Positions 42,957 through 54,231 of a DNA stretch of 64,000 bases are shown here, piece after piece; position 1 is the stretch's first letter; the number at the start of each line of letters is the position of its first letter. The stretch spans positions 3,635,001-3,699,000 of the forward strand of contig JADJPZ010000004.1 in the NCBI GenBank assembly GCA_016713025.1. The letters are read 5' to 3'. The notes under the pieces are model-generated. The model saw only the letters and a list, made by a program, of their open reading frames with translations. It was not told where the DNA came from and did not search any database. Origin of the DNA: Saprospiraceae bacterium. Lineage in GTDB: Bacteria > Bacteroidota > Bacteroidia > Chitinophagales > Saprospiraceae. A program made the position numbers and the translations under genes.

Positions 42957-44348
42957 ATGGATATTATAGTTAAATTAGCGTATCTCCTCGCTTCTATCTT
43001 ATTTATCATCGGCATCAAGATGCTGAATAAACCCACTACAGCGCGTAAAGGTAATCAACTCTCCGCTCTTGGAATGCTTATTGCCATCATTGCGACAATG
43101 TTTCAACTTGATATCCTTACATTGCCGGAAGTACTGATTTGCATTGTCATTGGCTCTGCCATCGGATATTATATTTCGCAAAAGGTGCAAATGACTGAAA
43201 TGCCTGAAATGGTAGCTGTATTTAATGGGTTTGGAGGGCTTGCTTCTCTATTTGTGGGACTTTCAGATTTTTGGTTAGAGTCTGTTGAAAAAGGGGAGAT
43301 AGTAGATAATATTACGCTTGTAAGTATCCTGGTCTCTATACTGATAGGAGGTATCACTTTTACAGGATCAATGGTAGCATATGGTAAGCTCAGCGGAAAA
43401 GTAAGCGGAAATGCGATCGTGTTTACAGGTCAGCATTTCGTTAATTTATTGCTTCTCGTTGTGGCTTTTGTAGGAGGCGGATTAGTTTTGTGGCAGCAGG
43501 ATATGATGATTGGTCTTTGGGCTTTGGTAGCCATATCGCTGCTTCTTGGTATTCTTGTAGTCATCCCTATCGGTGGAGCAGATATGCCTGTAGTGATTTC
43601 TTTGCTCAACTCATATTCCGGTATGGCTGCTTGTGCTACTGGCTTCGTCTTAAATAATTATATGTTGATTGTTGCCGGAGCATTGGTGGGATCGTCAGGT
43701 ATCATACTGACAAATATCATGTGCAAAGGTATGAACCGTTCACTGCTCAATGTCGTGATGGGTGGATTTGGACAGACTTCCGGATCGGCTCCTTCGGTAG
43801 GTGGAAAATCTGACATGGTAGTAAAAGAAGTTGGTGTAGAAGAAGCAGCCGTCTTGTTTGACAGTGCTTCATCAGTAGTCATTGTACCGGGTTATGGTAT
43901 GGCGGTAGCTCAGGCGCAGCATATCATCAAAGAGCTTATGGATGTTCTATTAAAAAAGAATATCAATGTACGTTTTGCCATACATCCGGTGGCGGGCAGG
44001 ATGCCCGGGCACATGAACGTATTACTTGCTGAGTCCAACGTACCTTACGACCGACTTCTCGAGCCGGAAGAAATTGACGACGACCTTGCCAATACGGACA
44101 TAGTCTATGTGGTTGGGGCTAATGATGTCGTGAATCCTGCAGCAAGACATGATAAAAATTCACCTATTTTTGGTATGCCGATCATCAATGCTGACAAAGC
44201 CAAAACTGTCATAGTGAGTAAAAGAAGTATGGCATCCGGGTATGCGGGCATCGAAAACGAGCTATTTGGTTACCCGAATTGTCTCATGCTGTTCGGAGAT
44301 GCTAAAGCTACTCTGACAAAAGTAGTCAATGAGATTAAGGAAATGTAA
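42957..44348 (+). CDS. pntB: NAD(P) transhydrogenase beta subunit
   Basis: 463 residues. The N-terminal half has about eight membrane helices completing the proton channel (dII). The C-terminal ~180 residues are the NADP(H)-binding dIII domain, with VPGYGMAVAQAQ as the nucleotide loop, HPVAGRMPGHMNVLLAE, and the closing VVGANDVVNPAARHD and NADKAKTVIVSKRSM. Complete and in frame. Confidence 0.95.
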   Translation: MDIIVKLAYLLASILFIIGIKMLNKPTTARKGNQLSALGMLIAIIATMFQLDILTLPEVLICIVIGSAIGYYISQKVQMTEMPEMVAVFNGFGGLASLFVGLSDFWLESVEKGEIVDNITLVSILVSILIGGITFTGSMVAYGKLSGKVSGNAIVFTGQHFVNLLLLVVAFVGGGLVLWQQDMMIGLWALVAISLLLGILVVIPIGGADMPVVISLLNSYSGMAACATGFVLNNYMLIVAGALVGSSGIILTNIMCKGMNRSLLNVVMGGFGQTSGSAPSVGGKSDMVVKEVGVEEAAVLFDSASSVVIVPGYGMAVAQAQHIIKELMDVLLKKNINVRFAIHPVAGRMPGHMNVLLAESNVPYDRLLEPEEIDDDLANTDIVYVVGANDVVNPAARHDKNSPIFGMPIINADKAKTVIVSKRSMASGYAGIENELFGYPNCLMLFGDAKATLTKVVNEIKEM

Positions 44349-44431
44349 TTCTGTGGGCCAATTAGTTCGGTAGGTTCCCGATAAGTATGGCCTGCTGAAT
44401 GCTTACTAAATTATTGATTATCAATTTAACA

Positions 44432-45352
44432 TCATTGTTTGATTTCAAAAGTGGTCAACACTATGCCGTGGTCAGATGGATACAAAATATTTTCACCATT
44501 TATAGTAAATATTTCGTTTAAAAAAGTTTTGTAGGTCTCAGATTTGAGTGGCTTTAATATCGGGCTTTTGTAAAATATATAGTCAATACGATGAGCATCA
44601 CTAGCGCCTTTGGTATGCCAGGTGATGCCAGGATATGTGACAGGATCAGGGTGAATTGTTCTGTACGTATCCACCAAACCGATATCTTCCAGTACTTTAG
44701 TGACATACCATGGAACTACCAGGTCGTTGTGTAATGCCCTTGTTTCGATGCCCCAATCCAAATGAGACGGAGTATTAAAATCTCCGCCTATTATCAAAGG
44801 AATAGAATCCGCTTCATCGGCATATTGTTTTATATACGGCAATACTTGTTGTATCATTTCATACTTCTTTCCGGATTTTTCCCACTCCAACAGTTCTTGC
44901 ACTGATTTTCCCATTTTTTCAGGTTCATCTTCCCATGGCAGATAATGACACCAATTGCTAAAAAATCTGATCCTTTTACCGTTTATGATAATCTCTCTTC
45001 CACCAAGATAAAAAGGAAAAGGAGTATCGATTCTATTGCCAAAAGGAAATCTGGATAATATAGATAAATTGATCTCCTTTTGGTCTGAAGGAGTACCTTC
45101 CGGAGCAATCAAATGAAAATGATAACCTAATGCATCAGCAATGGTTTTGCCCGAACCATAGGTTTCTACCATCAATATGACGTCCGGATTTAATGCCCTG
45201 ATGATCCGGACAGCGTTATTTTTTCCGTCTTTGATATCATTGGCTCCGTGCAGGATGTTCCACGTCATCACTTTAATGGTGGTGGAAGGTCTCTGTGCCT
45301 GACAACCGGAATAAAATACCAGCAAAATAAAAATAAATAAGGCTCTGTACAT
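44432..45352 (-). CDS. Endonuclease/exonuclease/phosphatase family lipoprotein
   Basis: A 306-residue lipoprotein (FYSGCQ lipobox, Cys17) with a complete EEP catalytic set: TWNILHG, LMVETYGSG, GGDFNTPSHLDW, HRIDYIFYK and PSDHGIVLTTF. All acidic and histidine residues are present, in contrast to the membrane EEP-fold gene at 10306. It likely acts in the periplasm or on the outer membrane as a phosphodiesterase (nuclease, sphingomyelinase or inositol-phosphatase-like). The substrate is unknown. Single gene, convergent with pntB. Confidence 0.88.
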   Translation of the reverse strand: MYRALFIFILLVFYSGCQAQRPSTTIKVMTWNILHGANDIKDGKNNAVRIIRALNPDVILMVETYGSGKTIADALGYHFHLIAPEGTPSDQKEINLSILSRFPFGNRIDTPFPFYLGGREIIINGKRIRFFSNWCHYLPWEDEPEKMGKSVQELLEWEKSGKKYEMIQQVLPYIKQYADEADSIPLIIGGDFNTPSHLDWGIETRALHNDLVVPWYVTKVLEDIGLVDTYRTIHPDPVTYPGITWHTKGASDAHRIDYIFYKSPILKPLKSETYKTFLNEIFTINGENILYPSDHGIVLTTFEIKQ

Positions 45353-46024
45353 GGTTTTCTCTTTGCTTGGACAAAGCTACCAATTTTTAAGAAAAGCATT
45401 TATTTTCCAAAAAATCGATCATCCAAACATTCAAAACCTGTTTTCCAACTGTCCGCCCTTCAGGATGAACAATGATGAAAACTGATTGCTATGGTATTGA
45501 ATGAGCCGAATGGTATTTTTATCCTTTTTGAAAGACAAGCCATTATACAGGATAAAAAAGTCTCCAACTCAGTATTTTTTTGCCTTCTTCCTGACTTTAT
45601 ACCCCGACCCGTCTTTTTCTATCTGGAAGCTGGCATTGAGAGGCCGTTTCATCACATCAGGAACTTTCATATCGGCTCAAAACCAAACACATCATTGACA
45701 TGATTAATATCATGCCTGACAATGATCTACATCATTGCAAATGTGGTCAAAATCCTTAATAATTTGCATGTGATTTAGCCCATATGTAGTAGTAATCACA
45801 AGATATAAATGTCACTACCTACCATTCAAAGCTATTGGTGGCACATCTTTCTATACTTTATTGTGATACTTTTTTATTAAAATATAAAACAAAATCACAT
45901 GAAATCGACATAAAAAATAATAAGGGTTTATTTTACCTGCCCGCCGGTAGGCGGGTACAAACCAGAATGATTATTTTTTATCAAAGATTCCATCTGGCTT
46001 TTAAAAAAAATAAAAAATAAACAG
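45353..46024. other. 672-bp gene-free stretch before the giant gene
   Basis: No supported gene. A compact GC-rich hairpin CCCGCCGGTAGGCGGG at 45940-45955 stands out in AT-rich DNA and resembles a dispersed repeat I know from Bacteroidota genomes. The rest has only short chance frames. The stretch marks the change from core-like genes to the accessory block. Confidence 0.5.
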
Positions 46025-48802
46025 ATGAAAAAACTCATATTTTTAAATGGTTTAAAAGCGCTTCTACTCTGCAGGCTGTGGTCTATTACCATTCTATTGG
46101 GAGTATTATTCGCCAACACTACTATTTCAGCACAAACTCCGGAAGATCTCGAAAAAATGGGCAGAGAGGCTAAACCCTTTCAATTCAAATTAAAATTTAA
46201 GATACCTGGTGAAGTTAGCCATGACGATACCAAATATGCAAAAATAACAGCGTTGTTGAATGACTACAAATCGCAGGTACCCGGAGATATTCAATTGCCT
46301 TTCAAAGTGCAGGGTCCGGAAGCCGGGCAAAAACCTGTATTGACTCCGGATCAGCAAACAGCCCTTAAAGATCAATCTACGAGATTCTTCAGAGAAATGG
46401 CAGCATTAAAATTATCTGTAGAAGATCTTCAAAGTTACAAGGCAGATAAGAAAATCTCCTGGCAAGGTGAGTTTGAAGGAATTGAACGGACCCTGATGGG
46501 AGGCCGGACATTGATGGTCATGGATATCTGGAAACAAACTTTGATCGAATACTTCACCAAACACCCCGAATCGGTGGGGGTGGTGTATGGACAGATGGAT
46601 ATTGGTTCCTGGGTAAAAATGGATGTAAAAGGATTGGGCTTTGATGCTGATATAGATTTTAGTACGATCGCAACAGATGATAACGCCAACAAGTTATTGA
46701 ACGATTATTTTAAGAAGAACCTGGAAAATTCAAGTGGCCTTGGCATGCTTGCTATCGACGTATTACACACTCCTCATGGACTTGCAGGAGCAGAGGTCTT
46801 TATAGGTGAATGGGGAAAAGCATTTGCGGAAGTAGATATGCTCCGCCGTGGCAAATGGAAATTATTGGAGATGGAAAGGAATCAGAACGGGCAAATCATT
46901 GATATAAAAACGGTAGAAAAAGAAGGCAAACAATTGTTCATGGAAAAAGGAATGGAGCAGGAACTTAAAGCCCAGCAAAAAGACCCTGCCAATTCTTTTG
47001 ATCCGAAAGAAAAATACCCTGAGCTGCGCATAGATATGGAGCCTATGCTAAGCCTTGAAATGCTCCGCCATGCCATTCATGATATTGAACATGGCCCTTT
47101 TCAAGGCGGACAGAAGATCATTAAAATGATCAAATACACAGAGAGAAGCTTTTTCATGATCAAAGAAGCACTTAAAAATGTATCCGTACAAGACCAGATG
47201 CTTTATTTCAACCTCACTCTTGAAGAACAAAAGTTGATGACCCTTTGCGAGGAAGTGATCAAAAACAAAGGAGATGCTAAAAGAATTGCCACCCTCCTGG
47301 AAGAGTTTACCGGTAAAAAACTGGACAACAATGAACAGGTAAACCTGATCGTGGATGACATTGTACAAAAGTGTAAAAAAGGCATGCTGAAAAACGCTAA
47401 CCAGGCTTTCGGATACCGGGTAAAAACTATTGCAGCCATCGAAAATGATGATCAGCGCTTTGAGGAAGCAGACAAGTTTCTCAAACAAATGGAAGAGGAA
47501 TTTAAAAAAGGATATGAAAAAGGTGGCACTGAAATACCAAAATCCATGTTGCGGGCACATACCATCCTGGTTGACCTGCGGGCAGGAAAAATTCCACCTG
47601 ACTTGATGAATGCAAGACTGGAAGAACTCAATAAGATAATGGAAAATGAGTATAATATCGATAAATCATTTGTAGAAAGATTGATTGGTGACCCTTGGGG
47701 ACGTTTTAAAAATTATTTAGTTGAAAAGGGATATGGGCCTGAAGCCGTGCAGAAAATTCTAAACAAGTTCAAATCTGCCTTTGCTGAAAATTGGCGGCAA
47801 TATGCACCTGAGTATGCACAAAAAACTACAATGTCAGCATATGAATTTTCAAGTCATGTAACCAATAAGCTTAATAATTTCAATGAACATCTTGCTAAAA
47901 CCAAAACCGGGAAAGTTTTATCCGGCGAACTTTTAAACCAGGCGGATAATGCTATCGCATTGTATGATGCATGGTTCAGTGGTAAGGATCTCAAACAATC
48001 AGCGTGGAATGTGAGTTGGACTGCCGGCACCATCAGGGCACAGGGCAAATGGCCTTTTATGGCCATTCCATTGGGTATATATAATTCAATAGAATCCGAA
48101 AGCCCTGCACCTTTTGCAATGGCTGTTACATTTTACCTGTTCCCTTTTGCCGGACAAGCTTATATGGTTACCAATATCGTTGACAGGCTGGTAGTAAGCC
48201 AGGTAACGGATTACAATTTCCGAAATCACCTGGACAGGCTGGCTGTAATGGCTATCACAGATGGGCAAGGTCATGTGGTAAGATTTAAAATACCAAGAGT
48301 AGTAGGATCGGCAGATTCACTGGAAACAGAACCTGATATTTCCCCGCAAGAACCCGCAAGAACCGCAGGCATCAAAAAAATTTTTTATGACCCGGCCTTC
48401 ATGTATTGCCCGGATATAAAATATTTTGAAAGCCTGATTCCCAAGTCAACAGACCACTGGGGTTTGTACAATGGCAAAATAGATAAACTGATCAAACTTT
48501 TCGAATTTGATAATGAATTTGCAGGCTATCTGTATGGCATTTCAAAAATGAAGAAAGAGAGACTCGACGGTATCTGGCCTATCGATGATTTTGCCTCTGA
48601 CCGTAACCGTCTACTCGACAGTCTTGAGTCAAGAATTGAAGCTCATTTATGGTCTGCTGTTTTCACGGCTATCGAATCCACCAAACTCGCAGAGAAAAAA
48701 GGAGTCATTCAGGAACTGGAAGCCACCATCATCCGGATTCAGGACTCATTGTCTATGGATATAAGGGAAATGAAAAAATTGACAGTCTCAGCCTTTTATT
48801 GA
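46025..48802 (+). CDS. Giant secreted protein, N-terminal part (frameshifted)
   Basis: Not recognised as a whole. The signal peptide (WSITILLGVLFANTTISAQ) ends near residue 36. At 193-212 the segment IGSWVKMDVKGLGFDADIDF fits the nucleotidyltransferase pattern hG[GS]x(9-13)Dh[DE]h, with Gly194-Ser195 and Asp207/Asp209. A long helical region follows (KWKLLEMERNQNGQ, LRHAIHDIEHG and more), with a weak hydrophobic patch near 690-720. The frame fails after IREMKK: the A6 run at 48773-48778 needs a seventh A to continue into the next frame (IDSLSLLLKIRKQ). The last eight residues before the stop are out of frame. Confidence 0.8.
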   Translation: MKKLIFLNGLKALLLCRLWSITILLGVLFANTTISAQTPEDLEKMGREAKPFQFKLKFKIPGEVSHDDTKYAKITALLNDYKSQVPGDIQLPFKVQGPEAGQKPVLTPDQQTALKDQSTRFFREMAALKLSVEDLQSYKADKKISWQGEFEGIERTLMGGRTLMVMDIWKQTLIEYFTKHPESVGVVYGQMDIGSWVKMDVKGLGFDADIDFSTIATDDNANKLLNDYFKKNLENSSGLGMLAIDVLHTPHGLAGAEVFIGEWGKAFAEVDMLRRGKWKLLEMERNQNGQIIDIKTVEKEGKQLFMEKGMEQELKAQQKDPANSFDPKEKYPELRIDMEPMLSLEMLRHAIHDIEHGPFQGGQKIIKMIKYTERSFFMIKEALKNVSVQDQMLYFNLTLEEQKLMTLCEEVIKNKGDAKRIATLLEEFTGKKLDNNEQVNLIVDDIVQKCKKGMLKNANQAFGYRVKTIAAIENDDQRFEEADKFLKQMEEEFKKGYEKGGTEIPKSMLRAHTILVDLRAGKIPPDLMNARLEELNKIMENEYNIDKSFVERLIGDPWGRFKNYLVEKGYGPEAVQKILNKFKSAFAENWRQYAPEYAQKTTMSAYEFSSHVTNKLNNFNEHLAKTKTGKVLSGELLNQADNAIALYDAWFSGKDLKQSAWNVSWTAGTIRAQGKWPFMAIPLGIYNSIESESPAPFAMAVTFYLFPFAGQAYMVTNIVDRLVVSQVTDYNFRNHLDRLAVMAITDGQGHVVRFKIPRVVGSADSLETEPDISPQEPARTAGIKKIFYDPAFMYCPDIKYFESLIPKSTDHWGLYNGKIDKLIKLFEFDNEFAGYLYGISKMKKERLDGIWPIDDFASDRNRLLDSLESRIEAHLWSAVFTAIESTKLAEKKGVIQELEATIIRIQDSLSMDIREMKKLTVSAFY

Positions 48803-51800
48803 AGATCAGAAAGCAGATTCAAAACGATCCATTATATATACATGCACTAAAAGATAACTTCTCCGCTGGTACAGCTTATGAAAGAGTGGCTATCCCGACT
48901 TTCGAACGTTATATCCAGATTTACAGGCAGATACTGGTCATACAATACAAAATATTTGATATATGGTGGATACCATTTGGTGTAGATGGTTTCAAAATGA
49001 CGAAGGACCCGATGAGGCAGTTGCTGATGGGCGGACTTTACGGTGCTCCAATGCTGACCACGGATCCCGGGAAAGATATGCAGGTTGCCATACAATGCTT
49101 CGAAGCTCATAAGAAAAGAGCTTCTGATATACGATATGACCTCGCCACTGCCCTGGGAAGGTCCATAAAAGAATCTGAAAAAGAAGATAAAGAACACCTG
49201 AGAATATTAGGTGAATATGGTTTTGGAATAGAACGCCTAACCGATGCAGATAATGAAGGTAGGAGCCCGCTTTTCAAAGACGATGACGGATTAATAGATC
49301 AGAGAAGTGGAGAATTAAGTAGAAATTATAGAGAATACCTGGAAAAAATAAAACAAGGACCAGCCATAAATGTCACACTTAAAGTGAATGGTGAAACCGA
49401 GACAACAGAGACTAACCCGGTAACGGCTGAGGTGATCATTCTGAATGAAAAACAACAAACCATTCCATTACCACCAGGAACCACCATCGAATGGTACCGG
49501 TATGATCTGGCCACTGTAAAAGACATTAAAGTCGGTGACGGAAACAAATATACCCATGATGCCAAAGAACAGGGAACATACACTTATACAGCAAAATTGA
49601 GCCGCACTATCAATAATAAAAAAACGGAACTGACAAAAGGAAATTGGAACATTACTGTAAAAGTGTATGATGTGAATGATCCATCAAAAGGTATTAAGCT
49701 GAAATTGCCAGCATTGATCAAACAATATGAAATCTTTGATGTATCTGCTGATATTCCGGCGCTGCTGAAAAGCCGTATCAACGATTGCAGCTGGGGTTGG
49801 GAAACTATCGGTGACAATAAAAATTGTTCAGGTTCTAAAATACAGGTAAATCATACCTATGAAATCACTGACAATAGTGGTAAAAAATTTCTGCAGGACA
49901 GTATTACCATTGGTATTTCATTCAACATTCTTCAACCCGGTAATACAAGGCCATATTCGCAATATGTAAATAAGAAAGTAAAATACCAGCATATGAGCCT
50001 GGCGGTGAAAGCCACCGATATCTGGGATGGAGGTTCCGGTACTAACTGGTTCCGGCTGGAGAGAAAACCAATGAATAGTGCACCAAGGGTTCCTGGCTGG
50101 TCAAATGATAAAAAAGCGATCAGTACTGCCAGTGCATGGGCTACTGTCGGGTTGAAGGATAAATATCCGAAGGAAACCATCAATAATCCTGAAGAACTTC
50201 AGATGTATATGGAAAAAGAAGCACAAGAACAGGCTTCCCTACAACTGGAAGTGAAACCATTCACTGTAGGAGATTTCAAGGGTTATGGATTGTACAGTAC
50301 TCCAAAATATGGCCGGGGTAGCTGGAGCAATGACGCAGGTAACACACCTGCTGATGCAGGATCAAGTTTTAGTGGTTATGTGATGAAGGGGAAAAAAATA
50401 TTTGAAGTGTACTGGAGCGCAGGAGCCAAAGGAGCATTTGACAATAGTGACCAAGCATGGATGATGAATATGATAAAACAGCTTTCCGCAGAAGCTGCCA
50501 GTATATTAACATCAGCTTCATTCCAACCAGACGGAAGGCTCACAAAATCACCCTATACAGGACCTAAATTAGATGGTAGCGATTATCCAATGGTTACAAT
50601 TGAACCCAAAATTGATACAATACTTCCAGGCAGCAAAGTATTGGTAAAAGCCGTTATCAAAAATGATAAACCTGATTACGGTCCTTATACCTACTTATGG
50701 ACTGGCCATGTAGAAGGCAATAGCACTAACAGTTCTGCTCAACTGGTGACGGACAGGCCGGGGAAAAAATCTATTTCAGTAGCTGTGGACGGCACCACTC
50801 CTCCCGGAAGTGCAACTATTGAATATGTGGTTGCCCCGTTGAAAGTAAAACTAGTTAAGGTCTCCCCTTCCACGAACAAAATCATTGTGGGTATGCCCGT
50901 TGACCTCAGGGCTGATTTCATTAGTGCGGTTCCTGCCGGAAAAAAACTGCAATACCTGTGGCAACCACATCCGGAAGAAAAATTTGAACCTTTTGAGGGA
51001 AGAGGCAATTCCACTAAACTCGTCTTCTCCAAACCCGGCCTTAAAAAAATATGGGTCCAGGTGCTTGAAAAAACAACAGCAGAAACAATCACCTTGGGAG
51101 AATCTGATCAGTTAGAATTTGATGTAGACAAACCGGCATTTAACATTACATTCACCCCGGCAAAAGCTAAGGTTGGAGAATTGGTTACTGCAAAGATCAA
51201 CAGCATACCTGACAAACTGGAAGATGTGAGTTATCGGTGGATGCCCGTTCCCGCCAATGCCAATCTTATTAAAGAATCACAGGATGGTTCCGAAATTACT
51301 TTCTATGCAAAGGATGCTATGCAGATTGTCCTTGAAGTATTGGCTGTTGTCAAAGGAAGCGGCGAAGAACTGGGTAATACAAAAGCTTACTTCAATGCAG
51401 AACGTTATACAGTAAAAACCGAAGGACCAAAAGTACATGGACCGAAACCAATGATCTGGCAACCAGGTGTGGGTCTGGTAGAAGTGGATAAGGAAATTGC
51501 CGTCCACCAGATAGTTGAATTTAATACAATTGTTACACCGCAACCGTCCGGAAATCTTACTTATCACTGGCAGGTTACGGAAGGAAATGCTTCCATCAGT
51601 AATCCTGCGTCAAGGGATGCAAGAGTCACCGCATTGGAAACAGGAAGTATTCAACTGAAAGTGACTGTTAAGGATAATAATGGACTGGAACTGGGGAATG
51701 CAATAGCCGTATTCAGTGCAACGATCAGTAATGAAATGATCACAAACGGGACCAACCAGAAAAAAGCATTTGATGATAAAATGCAACAGGCCCGACAACT

Positions 51801-54228
51801 GATCAAGGATGGTAAACTGGATGAAGCAATTAAACTCGGAGAAGAACTGAAAGGAATGAATACAAAAGAGGCTGCACCCCTGCTTACCGAACTGGCTGAA
51901 GCCTGTAAAAAAGCGGGTAAAGACGCCACTTATGAACGGGACTTTGCCCTTGCTATCAAACGGTATCAACAAGCGCTGCAGATCAATCCCAATGATGCAA
52001 CTGCAAAAACTCAGCTCGAACAAAATAAAAAATGGCAGAAAGAGTGGGCTGTAATTGAAGCAAAGGGCTATGAACTGGATGAAAATGTAACCCGGAAAAA
52101 TCTGCCCGGTACCCAGAAGTGTATCAACGATCTGAATAGACTTCAATTAAATATGCCCGGTCAGATGGGTAATAAATGGTCGCAGGAAAAAAGCAGAAAG
52201 TTCTCGGACCTGCTTATACGCTGCGATTCAGCTTATAACCTGACCCGGAAGAACTGGACCAATGATTTCATAGCACAGGATTTTGAAAATGCACTGCCCC
52301 GACTGGAAGCATTTAAAGCCGAATGGACCGCCATGCCGGAGAGCATGAAAGAAATAGAAAGCTCCATCCTTTTATGCAAAATGCAGATTGCCGAAAAGAA
52401 AAAAATTTATGAAGATTTTCTTGTTATTAAGTCAAAATTTGAACAAGGACTGGCCATTGACCCCAAACAAAATGCTACTACGATCGAATATACTGCAAAC
52501 AGTCGCTTCAATAATAAAGATCCCAGGCAAAAAGATATGATTGAATTCGCCAGGGGAATGGATAAACGGATGAAGGAGATGGCCGCAAACAGGGACAGGG
52601 CTGCCCAATTGAAAAAAGAAGGACAACAGGCCGAAACTGCGGGACAAAAAGAAACCGCGCTTGATAAATACAAAGAAAGTGTTTCGTTGATACCCGATTC
52701 CGACCTAGAAGACCGCATCAGGATCCTTGAAATCGAGGTGGCCACCATTAAAGCTAAAAAGAATACAGCAGATGAATTATGGAATGAAGGTGAAAAACTG
52801 GCCGGTAAGAAAAAAACAAAAAAAGACGGACTTAGCAAAATGAAAGAGAGCCTTGAATGGTGGAATAGTGAAGAACGTATCAATAAAGTAAGAGAATTTG
52901 AAAGAGAAGTTAACGGATCATACAGTAAAATTGATATCAGCGGCATTTGGAAACATGGGAACACAGAAACATTCACTTTTATTTCCTCAGGTAATGGACA
53001 GTATATGGCAGTGGAGAAAGGATTTGATAATGCAACGGGTTTACTGACAATGATTGGTGAAACCGGCTTCATGAACTATACTATAAAAAATGGCATAACA
53101 GGTCAATATATTCTGAAAATTGCTGCGGATGGAAATACAGCCACCGGTAAATGGACTGATAGCCGGAATACCAATGGCACAAGAAATTTTGTCCGGATCA
53201 GTAGACCGGATACGCCACAACCGGATGTAACGAAGACTGATCAAAAAAAGAAAAAGAAAAGTTTCAATGATTTCCTTGACGACATCAATAAAGGATTAGA
53301 CAAGATAGATAATGCCATTACCATCATTACGGGTACAAAACCAGAAACTAAAACTACTCCATCCCCAGTTCCTGAACAAGGCGCAGATAAAGGTGTAAAC
53401 CCTGCTGATGCAAAAACTGAAGAGAAAGTGTTTGATAATGGCAATATTGGTGGTGTATCCAATGGTCCTACCAATCCAACTCAATTTACTTTTACCGATG
53501 CTACCATCATTACGAGAATTGAAAATTATCATTATTTCAATGGTGGCAAAAAACCAGGTACAATTGGTTTACGGAATAGTTCCGGAAAAAACTATGGTCC
53601 CTGGCAGGCATACGGATTAATCGGTCAGGGAGGTGTACAAAATGCTTATTGGGCTGTACTCCCCAACATTGAAGTTCAGGCAGGAACCTATACTGTTATA
53701 GACAGTGACCCATCAACATGGTCGTACAACAGCCAGTCAAAAGGTTGCGGATTTACTACGATCTGGACATCAAAAACCAATAAACCGTTTACAAATCCGA
53801 ATGATCCGGGTCGTACTATTGAAAAAGAGACTGGCACTACTTCCCCTCCTTCAACCGGCACTAATTCCCCTCCTTCAACCACAGGACAGGGAAATGAAAA
53901 AGGGTCTGTGATCAAAACCGGCATTTTGTATGGAACGGTTTTTACAACCCGAGAAGAAGCAGGAATAAAAAATCCCTTTGAACTGGTAGGTGTGCCATTA
54001 CCAAATACAGCCGTAACGATTACCTATACATATAGCGGTAAAACAATTACAAAAACTGTTAATAGTGCCAGTAATGGAGAATTTGAGTTTGCAGAATTAC
54101 CATTGAATGTTTCAATCAGGATCAGCAGCAAGGGAACCAATCAGAATAAAACACTGACTACCTCAAGTATAAAACAATATGTGCAGTTTGGATGGAATGG
54201 TGAAATAGAAATAAAACAAAATAAATAA
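48773..54228 (+). CDS. Giant secreted protein, C-terminal part
   Basis: Continuation of the same protein, about 1,815 residues; the frame is open from 48649 but only matches from about 48773. Order: helical region; Ig/PKD-like beta domains with repeated YLWTG, YLWQP, YRWMP and YHWQV strands (DNA ~50.6-51.7 kb); TPR-like helices (DFALAIKRYQQALQINPNDA, ~51.9 kb); long charged helices to ~52.9 kb; a lipocalin-like ISGIWKHGNTETFTF domain; a Lys-rich linker; a beta domain; a Pro/Ser/Thr linker with repeated SPPST; and a terminal carboxypeptidase-like GTVFTTREEAG domain. No T9SS sorting motif is seen. The whole protein would be about 2,730 residues. Confidence 0.8.
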
Positions 54229-54231
54229 ACG

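Noticed and set aside
47048..47560. 170-codon minus-strand Phe-rich frame
   Set aside because: Antisense shadow of the helical part of the giant gene.
52407..53072. 221-codon minus-strand frame
   Set aside because: Antisense shadow of the giant gene, in a region of biased codons; no start signal or family resemblance.
53830..53885. SPPST repeats as a functional repeat array
   Set aside because: Only two short copies in a Pro/Ser/Thr linker between domains of the giant protein; ordinary linker.
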